Assembly (NCBI RefSeq): GCF_001686985.1
Contig: NZ_CP015318.1
Coordinates: 2,354,001-2,418,000 of the forward strand
Reading direction: 5' to 3'
DNA from: Mesorhizobium amorphae CCNWGS0123
Lineage (GTDB): Bacteria; Pseudomonadota; Alphaproteobacteria; Rhizobiales; Rhizobiaceae
DNA length: 64,000 nt
Shown piece by piece: positions 35,720-43,139 of this stretch. The position numbers and the translations under genes are program-made. The notes beneath the pieces were generated by a model that was given only the letters and a program-made list of their open reading frames with translations, did not search any database and was not told where the DNA came from. Within the stretch, counting starts at the first letter, position 1, and each line of letters starts with the position of its first letter.

Positions 35720-37774
35720 CTAGCGCAGCGCCGCCGCGATGTTGCCGCCGTCGACCGTCGTCACGTCGGCGGTGGTCCGCTCGGCCAGCGCCTGGTGCAG
35801 GAAGGCCTGGGCGACGTCCTCGGCCGTCACCTCTTGTCCCAGCAGATTGCCGGACATGTATTCCTTCTCCGACAGGCCGCGCGCGCCCGAGCGGCTGGCG
35901 ATCATGGCGTCGGTCAACAACCCCGAGCGGATGCGGTCGGCATTGACCGCGTTCGAGCGGATGCCTTGCGCGCCGTAATCGAGAGCATATTGCCTGGACA
36001 GGAACAGCGTCGCCGCCTTGGGGATGCCGTAGGCGCCGAATTTCGGCCCCGGATTGACCGCCTGCTTGGAGGTGTTGAACAGGAGCACGCCGCCGGTGCC
36101 CTGTTCCAGCATGATGCGTACGGCGTTCTGCGCCGCAGACTGATGGGCGAAGAAATTGAGCTCGAAGCTCTTGCGCAGCAGGGCGTCGTCAAGCTCGCCG
36201 ATCCGGCCTTCCCAGGCAGCGCCGGCATTGGAGACCAGGATGTCGAGGCCGCCGAAGACGGCGACTGCCTTGTCGAAGGCTGCGCGCAGCTCGGTCGGAT
36301 TGGTGATGTCGGCGCCGACGCCGATCGAGCCGTTGCCGGCCTTCTTGGCCGCTTCCGCGGCCTTCGCCGGATCGAGATCGACGATGACGGCGTGCGCGCC
36401 ATTGTCGGCGAACAGCTTGGCCGTGGCCGCACCGATCGCGCCGGCGCCGCCGGTGACCAGCAGCACCTGGCCGGTCAGCGGCTTCGGCTTGTTCGAGGCA
36501 AGCTTGGCCTGCTCCAGCGACCAGTATTCGAGCGGGAACAGATCGGCCTTCGACAGCGGATGGAAATGGCCAACGGCTTCGGCGCCGCGCACCGCCTCGA
36601 TCCACATCTCGCCGACATCGGAAGCGATCCTGGCGTCCTTCAGCGTGCGGCCGTGGCCGAACATGCCGAGGCCGGGCACCAGCGTCAGCCGCGGCATCGG
36701 ATCGAGCATGGTGCGCTTGACGTCGTCGAGCGCGTCATTGGTCTCGAAATAGGCGCGATAATCCTTGGCGAAGGTCTCGACATGGCTGCGGATGATGGAT
36801 TTGTAGTCGCCGATCTTGTCGCCGTCCGGCGCCGGCACTGCCATCGGCCCGGTCTTGATGCGGATCGACAGGTCCGGCGTCGAGACGCCGCGTCCGGCAT
36901 AGTCGGCAATCCTGGCCGAGTTGATAAAATCGACGATGGCGTCGGAGGTGCGGAAGTCGCTGATCATGCGGTCGAAGCGACCGTCGCCGCGCGAGACCGC
37001 CACCGCGCCGCGCAGCATTGGCGCGATGTCGTGCGGTTTCGCCAGCCTTGCCGGCAGCGCCGCTTTTTCGCTGCGCGGCTTGCCGTTCTGCGCCACATAG
37101 TCCTCGGCGACATTCACATAATGGATCATCCGGTCGTAGGCCTGCTTGGCATCGTCGCCGAAAGTGAAGATGCCGTGCTTGTCGAGGATCAGGCCTTCGA
37201 CGCTCGGGTCGGCATCGAAGACATCGCCCGCCGCATTTGCCAGGTCGAATCCCGGCATGATGTAGGGCACGTAGCCCATCTTCTCGCCAAACACTTTTCG
37301 CACCAGCGGCTCGCTGTCCTGTTGGTCGACGATGGCAAGAATGGCAGTCGAGTGCGTGTGGTCGACGAATTTGTGCGGCAGGAAGGCGTGCAGCAGCGTC
37401 TCGACCGACGGGTTGGGCGAGGCGGGGTCGATGAGGTTTGCCCGCTGCAACGCCACCATGTCCTCGTCGCCGAGTTTGTTCAGCGCGCGCGCCTTGAGGA
37501 GCGCGCCCATCTTGACCGCCGGCAGGCCCTGCGGCTCGATCACGGCCATGTCCCAGCCGCTGCCCTTGACGCAGAGCACATCCCACTCGTCGCCGACGAG
37601 GTCGGTGGCCTTGGTCTTGCAGGAGGTGTTGCCGCCGCCGTGGAGCACCAGGCGTGGCTCGCCGCCGAGCAGCCGCGTCGTGTAGACGCGCAGCGCCAGA
37701 TCGCGGCTGATGCCCTTCTTCGCATAGTCGGCAACCATCTTTTCGGCGTCGCCGTCATTCCACAAATTCTTCAT
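35720..37774 (-). CDS. Bifunctional class II aldolase / short-chain dehydrogenase (RhaD-like)
   Basis: This 684-residue fusion starts at ATG 37774. The N-terminal aldolase part (about 1-420) has LHGGGNTSCKT, DHTHSTAIL (zinc histidines) and LDKHGIFTFGDDA. The C-terminal short-chain dehydrogenase (about 435-684) has LVTGGAGAIGAATAKLF for NAD(P) and the catalytic Y-x3-K in AYGIPKAA. In rhamnose loci this architecture cleaves rhamnulose 1-phosphate and processes the lactaldehyde. Here no rhamnose kinase, isomerase or transporter is nearby. The only partner is an upstream SorC regulator on the same strand, 93 bases away. Substrates could be another deoxyketose 1-phosphate, for example from the mtnK/mtnA system 5 kb away. 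The aldolase/dehydrogenase assignment is firm; the substrate is open. Confidence 0.87.
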   Translation of the reverse strand: MKNLWNDGDAEKMVADYAKKGISRDLALRVYTTRLLGGEPRLVLHGGGNTSCKTKATDLVGDEWDVLCVKGSGWDMAVIEPQGLPAVKMGALLKARALNKLGDEDMVALQRANLIDPASPNPSVETLLHAFLPHKFVDHTHSTAILAIVDQQDSEPLVRKVFGEKMGYVPYIMPGFDLANAAGDVFDADPSVEGLILDKHGIFTFGDDAKQAYDRMIHYVNVAEDYVAQNGKPRSEKAALPARLAKPHDIAPMLRGAVAVSRGDGRFDRMISDFRTSDAIVDFINSARIADYAGRGVSTPDLSIRIKTGPMAVPAPDGDKIGDYKSIIRSHVETFAKDYRAYFETNDALDDVKRTMLDPMPRLTLVPGLGMFGHGRTLKDARIASDVGEMWIEAVRGAEAVGHFHPLSKADLFPLEYWSLEQAKLASNKPKPLTGQVLLVTGGAGAIGAATAKLFADNGAHAVIVDLDPAKAAEAAKKAGNGSIGVGADITNPTELRAAFDKAVAVFGGLDILVSNAGAAWEGRIGELDDALLRKSFELNFFAHQSAAQNAVRIMLEQGTGGVLLFNTSKQAVNPGPKFGAYGIPKAATLFLSRQYALDYGAQGIRSNAVNADRIRSGLLTDAMIASRSGARGLSEKEYMSGNLLGQEVTAEDVAQAFLHQALAERTTADVTTVDGGNIAAALR

Positions 37775-37867
37775 TTCACTTCGTCCGCTTTGCTGTCTTT
37801 GGTTGCTGTGAACAGGAATGCCGCGACGCTTTGATGACAATGCGCCGGCGGCAAGGATTGTGTCCGT

Positions 37868-38833
37868 CTAGGAGGCCTTTTCGGTCGCAGCTCCCGCGTG
37901 CTCCAGCAGCCGCTTCGCCATACGCGCGCCGACCACGAGATGCGTGCAGAGCCCGCCGGCAAGCGCTGCGAGCAGCGGTTCGAACTTGCTGTCCTCCTGC
38001 ACCACCATCAGCCGCTTTTCGATCTGGCGCAGCGACGACAGGGCCGCCGAGATGACGCGGCGATTGTAGCTGCAGTCGAGCGCCTTGCCGGCGGCGTCGA
38101 TGATTTGCCCAGCGATGACGCCGGCCGCACCGGCGTCGCGCAGTAAAGCCATCTCGCCGACGCTCAGCGCGCCGCATTTGACGACATGGCTGTCGGCATC
38201 GACCGTGCCGACCGAATAGAGCGCGAGATCGCAGTCGCTTATCCCGGACAATTGCTCGCGGATCACCGGCTCGGCGCGCAAGCCATGCGCCAGCGCTTCC
38301 GTCGTCAGCACCAGCGGCGCGTAGAAATTCAGCCCCTTGGCGTTGAGCCGGCGCGCGATTTCCATCGTGCACTGGTCCGGGCGGTAGGAATAGGGCGCGC
38401 CGAGATTACCGCAGAGCTGCACCACCGTGACGTCCTGCAGGTCGGCATAGGACATGATGTCGGCGATGGTGTAGATGGTTCGGCCCCAGGCGACGCCGAT
38501 GCGGTCGCCCTTCCTGACCAGTTCGAGAAAGACGCTCGCCGCCAGCACCGCGATGTCGGTCGACGGATCGATGACATAGTCGTTTTCCGGCGCGATCCAG
38601 ACAGCGTCGAGCTTTAGCGCGTCCTCGAGCCGGCGCGCCATGACGTCGTCGGTGAAGAGCTGGGTCGAGGTCGAGATGTTGACGATGCCGGTCTCGCGCG
38701 CCTTGCGCAGATACATGGCGACCGAAGCGCGCGAAATGTTGAGCTGGTTGGCGACCTGGTCCTGCCGCAGGCCATGGGCATAGTAAAGCCAGGCGGCCTT
38801 GTGGATAAGCTGTTCTGCCGGTCGGATCGCCAT
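37868..38833 (-). CDS. SorC-family sugar-responsive transcriptional regulator
   Basis: This 321-residue protein starts at ATG 38833 behind GAGGAGATGGC. The N-terminal helix-turn-helix AAWLYYAHGLRQDQVANQLNISRASVAMYLRKARE is followed by the SorC effector domain, with GVAWGRTIYTIADIM, VVQLCGNLGAPYSY and LVVGARMAKRLLEHA. It binds a sugar phosphate and usually controls its own operon. The aldolase/dehydrogenase gene follows on the same strand, so it is the likely target. It is a different paralogue from the regulator at 9346, with little similarity outside the family motifs. Confidence 0.87.
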   Translation of the reverse strand: MAIRPAEQLIHKAAWLYYAHGLRQDQVANQLNISRASVAMYLRKARETGIVNISTSTQLFTDDVMARRLEDALKLDAVWIAPENDYVIDPSTDIAVLAASVFLELVRKGDRIGVAWGRTIYTIADIMSYADLQDVTVVQLCGNLGAPYSYRPDQCTMEIARRLNAKGLNFYAPLVLTTEALAHGLRAEPVIREQLSGISDCDLALYSVGTVDADSHVVKCGALSVGEMALLRDAGAAGVIAGQIIDAAGKALDCSYNRRVISAALSSLRQIEKRLMVVQEDSKFEPLLAALAGGLCTHLVVGARMAKRLLEHAGAATEKAS

Positions 38834-39025
38834 GCCATCTCCTCGGCTGACATTATTCACGGCTCTCGACAAAAGTCAAATTGAGCAGAGGCATGCGATG
38901 CTCGCCCGCCCGCCGAATCTGGATCATCATTGTGCCAAATGCACCATGTCGTGGCATCGTTGTTGGTGACGCGGCGCGAGGCCTGTGATTAGAAAGTCGG
39001 CAATATAGACATTGGGGAGGATGGG

Positions 39026-40666
39026 ATGGGCAATCCCTACGAACAGGATCTCGACAGGAACGCCGCCAACCACCAGCCGCTGACGCCGCTGACCTATCTG
39101 GAGCGCGCGGCCAGGACCTATCCCGACCATGTTGCCATCATCCATGGCAGCCAGCGCATCGCCTATCGCGATTTCTGGCGGCGTTCGCTGAAGCTCGCCT
39201 CGGCGCTCTCGAAGCGCGGCATCGGCAAGGGCGATACCGTGACTGTGATGCTCTCCAACACGCCGCCGATGCTGGAAGCGCATTTCGGTGTGCCGATGAC
39301 CAAAGCGGTGTTGCATTCGCTCAACACCCGCCTCGATGCAGCGGTAATCGCCTTCCAGATCGACCATGCCGAGACGAAAGTCCTCATCGTCGACCGCGAA
39401 TTTTCGGGCGTCATGAAGGAGGCTCTGGCGCAGGCCAAGGCCAGGCCGCTGATCATCGACTATGACGATCTCGAATACGCCACTGATGCTCCCTATCCGA
39501 AGGGCGAGCGCATCGGCTCGCTCGACTATGAGGCGTTCGTCGCCGGCGGCGACGAGGATTTTACCTGGGCGATGCCCGACGACGAATGGGACGCCATCTC
39601 GCTCAATTACACTTCGGGCACGACCGGCAACCCGAAGGGTGTCGTCTACCACCATCGCGGCGCAGCGCTGATGGCCTACACCAACACCATCCATGCCGGC
39701 ATGGCCAAGCACGCGGTGTATCTGTGGACGCTGCCGATGTTCCACTGCAATGGCTGGTGCTTTCCCTGGACGCTCGCCGTGCAGGCCGGCACCCATGTCT
39801 GCCTGCGCTGGGTGCGGCCGAAGCCGATCTACGATGCGATTGCCGATCATGGCGTCACCCATCTCTGCGGCGCGCCGATCGTGATGTCGGTGCTGATCAA
39901 TGCGAAGGACGAGGATAAGCGCCAGTTCCCGCAGATGGTCACATTCAACACGGCCGCGGCACCGCCGCCGGAGGCGGTGCTGTCGGGTATGGCCGATGCC
40001 GGCTTTGCGGTCACCCATCTCTACGGCCTGACCGAGACCTACGGGCCGGCGGTCGTCAACGAATGGCACAATGAGTGGGACGGGCTGGAGAAGGGCCCGA
40101 GGACAGCGAAGAAGGCCAGGCAGGGCGTTCGCTATGCGGCGCTCGAGGGTCTGACTGTGATGAACCCCGAGACGATGACGGAGACGCCGGCCGACGGCGA
40201 GACCATCGGCGAGGTCATGTTCCGCGGCAACATCGTCATGAAGGGCTATCTGAAGAACCGCAAGGCAACCGACGAGGCCTTCGCCGGCGGCTGGTTCCAC
40301 TCCGGCGACCTCGGCGTCATGCATGCCGACGGCTACATCCAGCTCAAGGACCGATCCAAGGACATCATCATTTCGGGCGGCGAGAACATCTCCTCGATCG
40401 AGGTCGAGGACGCGCTCTACAAGCATCCCGCCGTCGCCTCCTGCGGCGTCGTCGCCCGGGCCGACGACAAATGGGGCGAGGTGCCGGTCGCCTATGTCGA
40501 ACTGAAGCCTGCCAAGACGGCGACCGAGGCCGAGATCATCGATCACTGCCGCGCCCTGCTTGCGCGCTTCAAGGTGCCGAAGGCGGTGGTGTTCGCCGAG
40601 ATTCCGAAGACGTCGACCGGGAAGATCCAGAAGTTCCGGCTAAGGGAAATGGCGAAGGGCACCTGA
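39026..40666 (+). CDS. AMP-forming acyl-CoA synthetase (medium-chain/DmdB-like)
   Basis: This 546-residue ANL-superfamily ligase starts at ATG 39026 after GGGGAGG. The ATP loop YTSGTTGNPKGVV is near residue 195. The A5 motif LYGLTETYGP, the A7 motif WFHSGDLGVMHADGY, the A8 region DRSKDIIISGGENISSIEVE and the catalytic lysine region KTSTGKIQKFRLR are all intact. It activates a carboxylic acid through an acyl-adenylate and transfers it to coenzyme A. The N-terminal NPYEQDLDRNAANHQPLTPL resembles medium-chain ligases such as AlkK and the methylmercaptopropionate ligase DmdB; I cannot decide the substrate. It stands alone, with a palindromic repeat element directly after it. Confidence 0.88.
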   Translation: MGNPYEQDLDRNAANHQPLTPLTYLERAARTYPDHVAIIHGSQRIAYRDFWRRSLKLASALSKRGIGKGDTVTVMLSNTPPMLEAHFGVPMTKAVLHSLNTRLDAAVIAFQIDHAETKVLIVDREFSGVMKEALAQAKARPLIIDYDDLEYATDAPYPKGERIGSLDYEAFVAGGDEDFTWAMPDDEWDAISLNYTSGTTGNPKGVVYHHRGAALMAYTNTIHAGMAKHAVYLWTLPMFHCNGWCFPWTLAVQAGTHVCLRWVRPKPIYDAIADHGVTHLCGAPIVMSVLINAKDEDKRQFPQMVTFNTAAAPPPEAVLSGMADAGFAVTHLYGLTETYGPAVVNEWHNEWDGLEKGPRTAKKARQGVRYAALEGLTVMNPETMTETPADGETIGEVMFRGNIVMKGYLKNRKATDEAFAGGWFHSGDLGVMHADGYIQLKDRSKDIIISGGENISSIEVEDALYKHPAVASCGVVARADDKWGEVPVAYVELKPAKTATEAEIIDHCRALLARFKVPKAVVFAEIPKTSTGKIQKFRLREMAKGT

Positions 40667-40668
40667 CT

Positions 40669-40894
40669 TCGTCATCCTAGGGTGGAGCAGTCGCGAAGCG
40701 ACGTCGCGGAAACCCTAGGATCCATGCCGCGACCTTACGGCCGTGCTCCAGCGGTCGAGAATGACCGGCGGCGGACGTCAGGCGTGTATCGGCGTAACTT
40801 CTTGATACCGCTGCATTCTTCGACACGCGTCACGGCATGGATCCTAGGGTCTGCGCCGCGTCGCTGCGCTCCTTGCTTCGCCCTAGGATGACGA
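40669..40894. repeat. 226-bp element with nested inverted repeats
   Basis: The element is bounded by perfect 14-bp inverted ends, TCGTCATCCTAGGG (40669-40682) and CCCTAGGATGACGA (40881-40894). Inside lies a second perfect 17-bp pair: CCCTAGGATCCATGCCG (40713-40729) and CGGCATGGATCCTAGGG (40833-40849). It begins three bases after the stop of the acyl-CoA ligase gene. It has no convincing protein-coding gene. The structure fits a non-autonomous palindromic repeat (REP/MITE-like). Related sequences around CCTAGGAT are, as I recall, frequent in Mesorhizobium. Confidence 0.75.
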
Positions 40895-40990
40895 CCGGAT
40901 CAGCGCCATTGGCCAATCGCGAACGTTGGTCATTGCCTCTTTGCGACTGTCACCATCTGTCACCAATTATACGCGTACGTCGAATCCGCG

Positions 40991-41040
40991 TTGACATCTC
41001 ACGAATTTCGATTTACGACTGATGAAAATTGAAATTCGTC
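40991..41040 (+). promoter_or_regulatory. Promoter and candidate TetR operator of the efflux operon
   Basis: A -35-like TTGACA (40991-40996) is followed by ACGAATTTC (41001-41009) and its perfect inverse GAAATTCGT (41031-41039), in an AT-rich stretch just before the TetR gene. The imperfect arms extend to about 15 bases. A repressor bound here would cover the promoter. TetR-family genes commonly regulate themselves and the following pump. Confidence 0.55.
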
Positions 41041-41062
41041 ACTCGTAATTTGACAGAGAGCC

Positions 41063-41671
41063 ATGCCCGAGATCGCCAACATCGTGGCCGACCCGACCCG
41101 CCAGGAGAATGTCACCCGCATTCTCGACTGCGCCGAACGCCTGTTCCGCCACTATGGCTACGGCAAGACCAATGTCGCCGACATTGCCCGCGAACTCGGC
41201 ATGTCGCCGGCCAACATCTACCGCTTCTTCGCCTCCAAGGTCGAAATCCACCAGGCCGTTTGCGGCCGGATGCTCGGCGCCAGCTATCAGATGGCCTACG
41301 AGATTTCCCGCCTGCCGATCAGCGCCGAGGAGCGGCTGCGTCGCTACGTGCATGCGCAATACAAGATGACGATGGAGGTCATGCTCGACGATCAGAAGGT
41401 GCATGAGATGGTCATCGTGGCGCTCGAGCGCGACTGGGGCGTCATCGACAAGCATGTCGACAGCATCCACGATCTGTTCGCCGAGGTGATCCGCCAGGGC
41501 ATCGAGGCCGGCGAGTTCGCCGAGCAGGATCCGGTGATCGCGTCGCGCTGCTTCGGCGCCGCCACCGTCATCCTGTGCCATCCGCAGATGGTGGCGCAAT
41601 GTCTTGCCAAGACCAACCGGGCGATGCCCGACGACCTCATCGATTACGCGATCAAGGCCTTGAAGAAATAG
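41063..41671 (+). CDS. TetR-family repressor of the adjacent RND pump
   Basis: This 202-residue regulator has an N-terminal TetR helix-turn-helix: ILDCAERLFRHYGYGKTNVADIARELGMSPANIYRFF (residues ~19-55). The variable ligand-binding half is helical. It is the first gene of a three-gene set with the MFP and RND genes, 54 bases ahead of the adaptor gene. Repressors in this position sense a pump substrate and release the operon. The ATG at 41063 follows AGAGAG. The ligand is unknown. Confidence 0.9.
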   Translation: MPEIANIVADPTRQENVTRILDCAERLFRHYGYGKTNVADIARELGMSPANIYRFFASKVEIHQAVCGRMLGASYQMAYEISRLPISAEERLRRYVHAQYKMTMEVMLDDQKVHEMVIVALERDWGVIDKHVDSIHDLFAEVIRQGIEAGEFAEQDPVIASRCFGAATVILCHPQMVAQCLAKTNRAMPDDLIDYAIKALKK

Positions 41672-41725
41672 CCGCCGCCCGCCGGGCGCCGGAAGACAGT
41701 TCATCTCCAGTTTGGGAGTACTAAG

Positions 41726-42883
41726 GTGTCTTTGTCCAATTCCATCATGAGCAGGCTCCCGGCAGTCGGTCCGGCCGTGCTCGTCGTCGCGGTACTTGGG
41801 CTTGCCGGCTGCAGCCAGGAGAAGGCCGAAGTCAAGGATATCATCCGGCCGGTCAAGGTGGTCGAGATCGGTCAGGCGCAGACCACCCGCGAGCTCGACT
41901 ATTCCGGCTCGGTGCGTGCCCGCACCGAGATGAACCTCGGCTTCCGTGTCGCCGGCAAGGTCACCGAGCGGCTCGTCGACATCGGCCAGCATGTGACTTC
42001 GGGCGATGTGCTGGCCCGCATCGACCCCTCCGACTACGACTTGTCGGTCAAGAGTGCGGCGGCGAGCCTCGACGCTGCCGAGCGGCAGGTCGAGACGGTC
42101 GATCTGACCAAGAAGCGCGCCGAGCAGCTCTACGCCAAGAACTTCGCGTCGAAGTCGCAGCTTGAGCAGGCGACACTGACCTACAATCAGGCGGTGGCGA
42201 CGCGCGATGCTGCCCGCTCGACCCTTGCCCAGGCCCGCAACCAGGTCGGCTACACCGATCTCAAGGCAAGCCAGGACGGCATCGTCACCACCGTCACCGC
42301 CGATGTCGGCCAGGTGGTTGGCGCCGGCACGCCGGTCATGACCGTCGCCGTCGACGGCGAGAAGGAAGTGCTGATCGCCGTTCCGGAAATGGATATCGCC
42401 GAATTCAAGCCGGGCAAGGACGTCAAGGCGAGCTTCTGGTCGGACGATGCGCTGACGCTTGCCGGCAAGGTCCGCGAGGTTGCCGGCAGCGCCGATCCGC
42501 AGTCGCGCACCTTTGCCGTTCGCGTCTCGCTGCCCAACGATCCGCGCGTGCTGCTCGGCATGACCGCCAATATCGAAGCCTCGGTGGCGAGCCGGCAGCA
42601 GATGGTGTCGGTGCCGCTCAGCGCGCTCGCCGAGAAGGACGGCCAGAAGATCGTCTGGACCGTCGACCGCAGCAGCGGGACGGTGCATCCGCGCCCGGTC
42701 AAGGTCGGCGACTTCACCGCCGATGGCGTCAATGTCGCCGACGGTCTGAAGCAGGGCGACGTGGTGGTTGCCGCCGGCACCCAGTTCATGACCGAGAACC
42801 TGAAGGTCAAGCTCTCCGGTGATGCAGCGCAGCAGGCCGCATCGGCGGAAAATGATGGCGAGACCACCAGCAGCCTGCGCTAA
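41726..42883 (+). CDS. RND efflux periplasmic adaptor lipoprotein (MFP)
   Basis: This 385-residue membrane-fusion protein starts at GTG 41726 after GGGAG. The signal sequence ends in a lipobox, LAGC, with the lipidated cysteine at residue 29. Biotinyl-lipoyl halves GSVRARTEMNLGFRVAGKV and GYTDLKASQDGIVTTV flank a coiled-coil hairpin (about residues 105-175, rich in A/E/Q/K). A beta-barrel and membrane-proximal domain follow. It links the inner-membrane RND pump to an outer-membrane channel. No TolC-type gene is in the window, so the channel is supplied from elsewhere. The RND gene follows after 256 bp of structured non-coding DNA. Confidence 0.9.
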   Translation: MSLSNSIMSRLPAVGPAVLVVAVLGLAGCSQEKAEVKDIIRPVKVVEIGQAQTTRELDYSGSVRARTEMNLGFRVAGKVTERLVDIGQHVTSGDVLARIDPSDYDLSVKSAAASLDAAERQVETVDLTKKRAEQLYAKNFASKSQLEQATLTYNQAVATRDAARSTLAQARNQVGYTDLKASQDGIVTTVTADVGQVVGAGTPVMTVAVDGEKEVLIAVPEMDIAEFKPGKDVKASFWSDDALTLAGKVREVAGSADPQSRTFAVRVSLPNDPRVLLGMTANIEASVASRQQMVSVPLSALAEKDGQKIVWTVDRSSGTVHPRPVKVGDFTADGVNVADGLKQGDVVVAAGTQFMTENLKVKLSGDAAQQAASAENDGETTSSLR

Positions 42884-42954
42884 AGCCCAGGCAAAATGAA
42901 AACCCACTTGTCATCACCTTTGGCGGAAGCCGCAGGGGTCTGGTGGGTCACGGT

Positions 42955-43069
42955 TTCCGGGCGACGAGTGCCCGATTGTCGAGACGTCGGGTCGATGTAA
43001 CCCCCACATCCGTCCTCGCGTCCCAACGCGACGAGTGTCTCTCCGCTCGGAAAGCCTCGTCGCCCGGAA
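42955..43069. repeat. Palindromic element between adaptor and pump genes
   Basis: The 256-bp gap between the two efflux genes has no gene of its own. It contains perfect 14-bp inverted arms, TTCCGGGCGACGAG (42955-42968) and CTCGTCGCCCGGAA (43056-43069), 87 bases apart. Smaller stems lie inside, such as CCCGA/TCGGG (42971-42991) and CGCG/CGCG (near 43018-43030). A long gap within an efflux operon is unusual and suggests an inserted palindromic repeat, which would be transcribed into a stable hairpin. Confidence 0.65.
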
Positions 43070-43139
43070 GCCAGCATCGGAAATTCCGTGAGCATGCCGC
43101 GCGCATGCGCCGACAATCAATTGGATTGGACTGACGCCG

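Noticed and set aside
35795..37834. A 679-codon plus-strand frame opposite the RhaD-like gene
   Set aside because: Antisense shadow with no recognisable motif, while the minus strand has intact catalytic residues.
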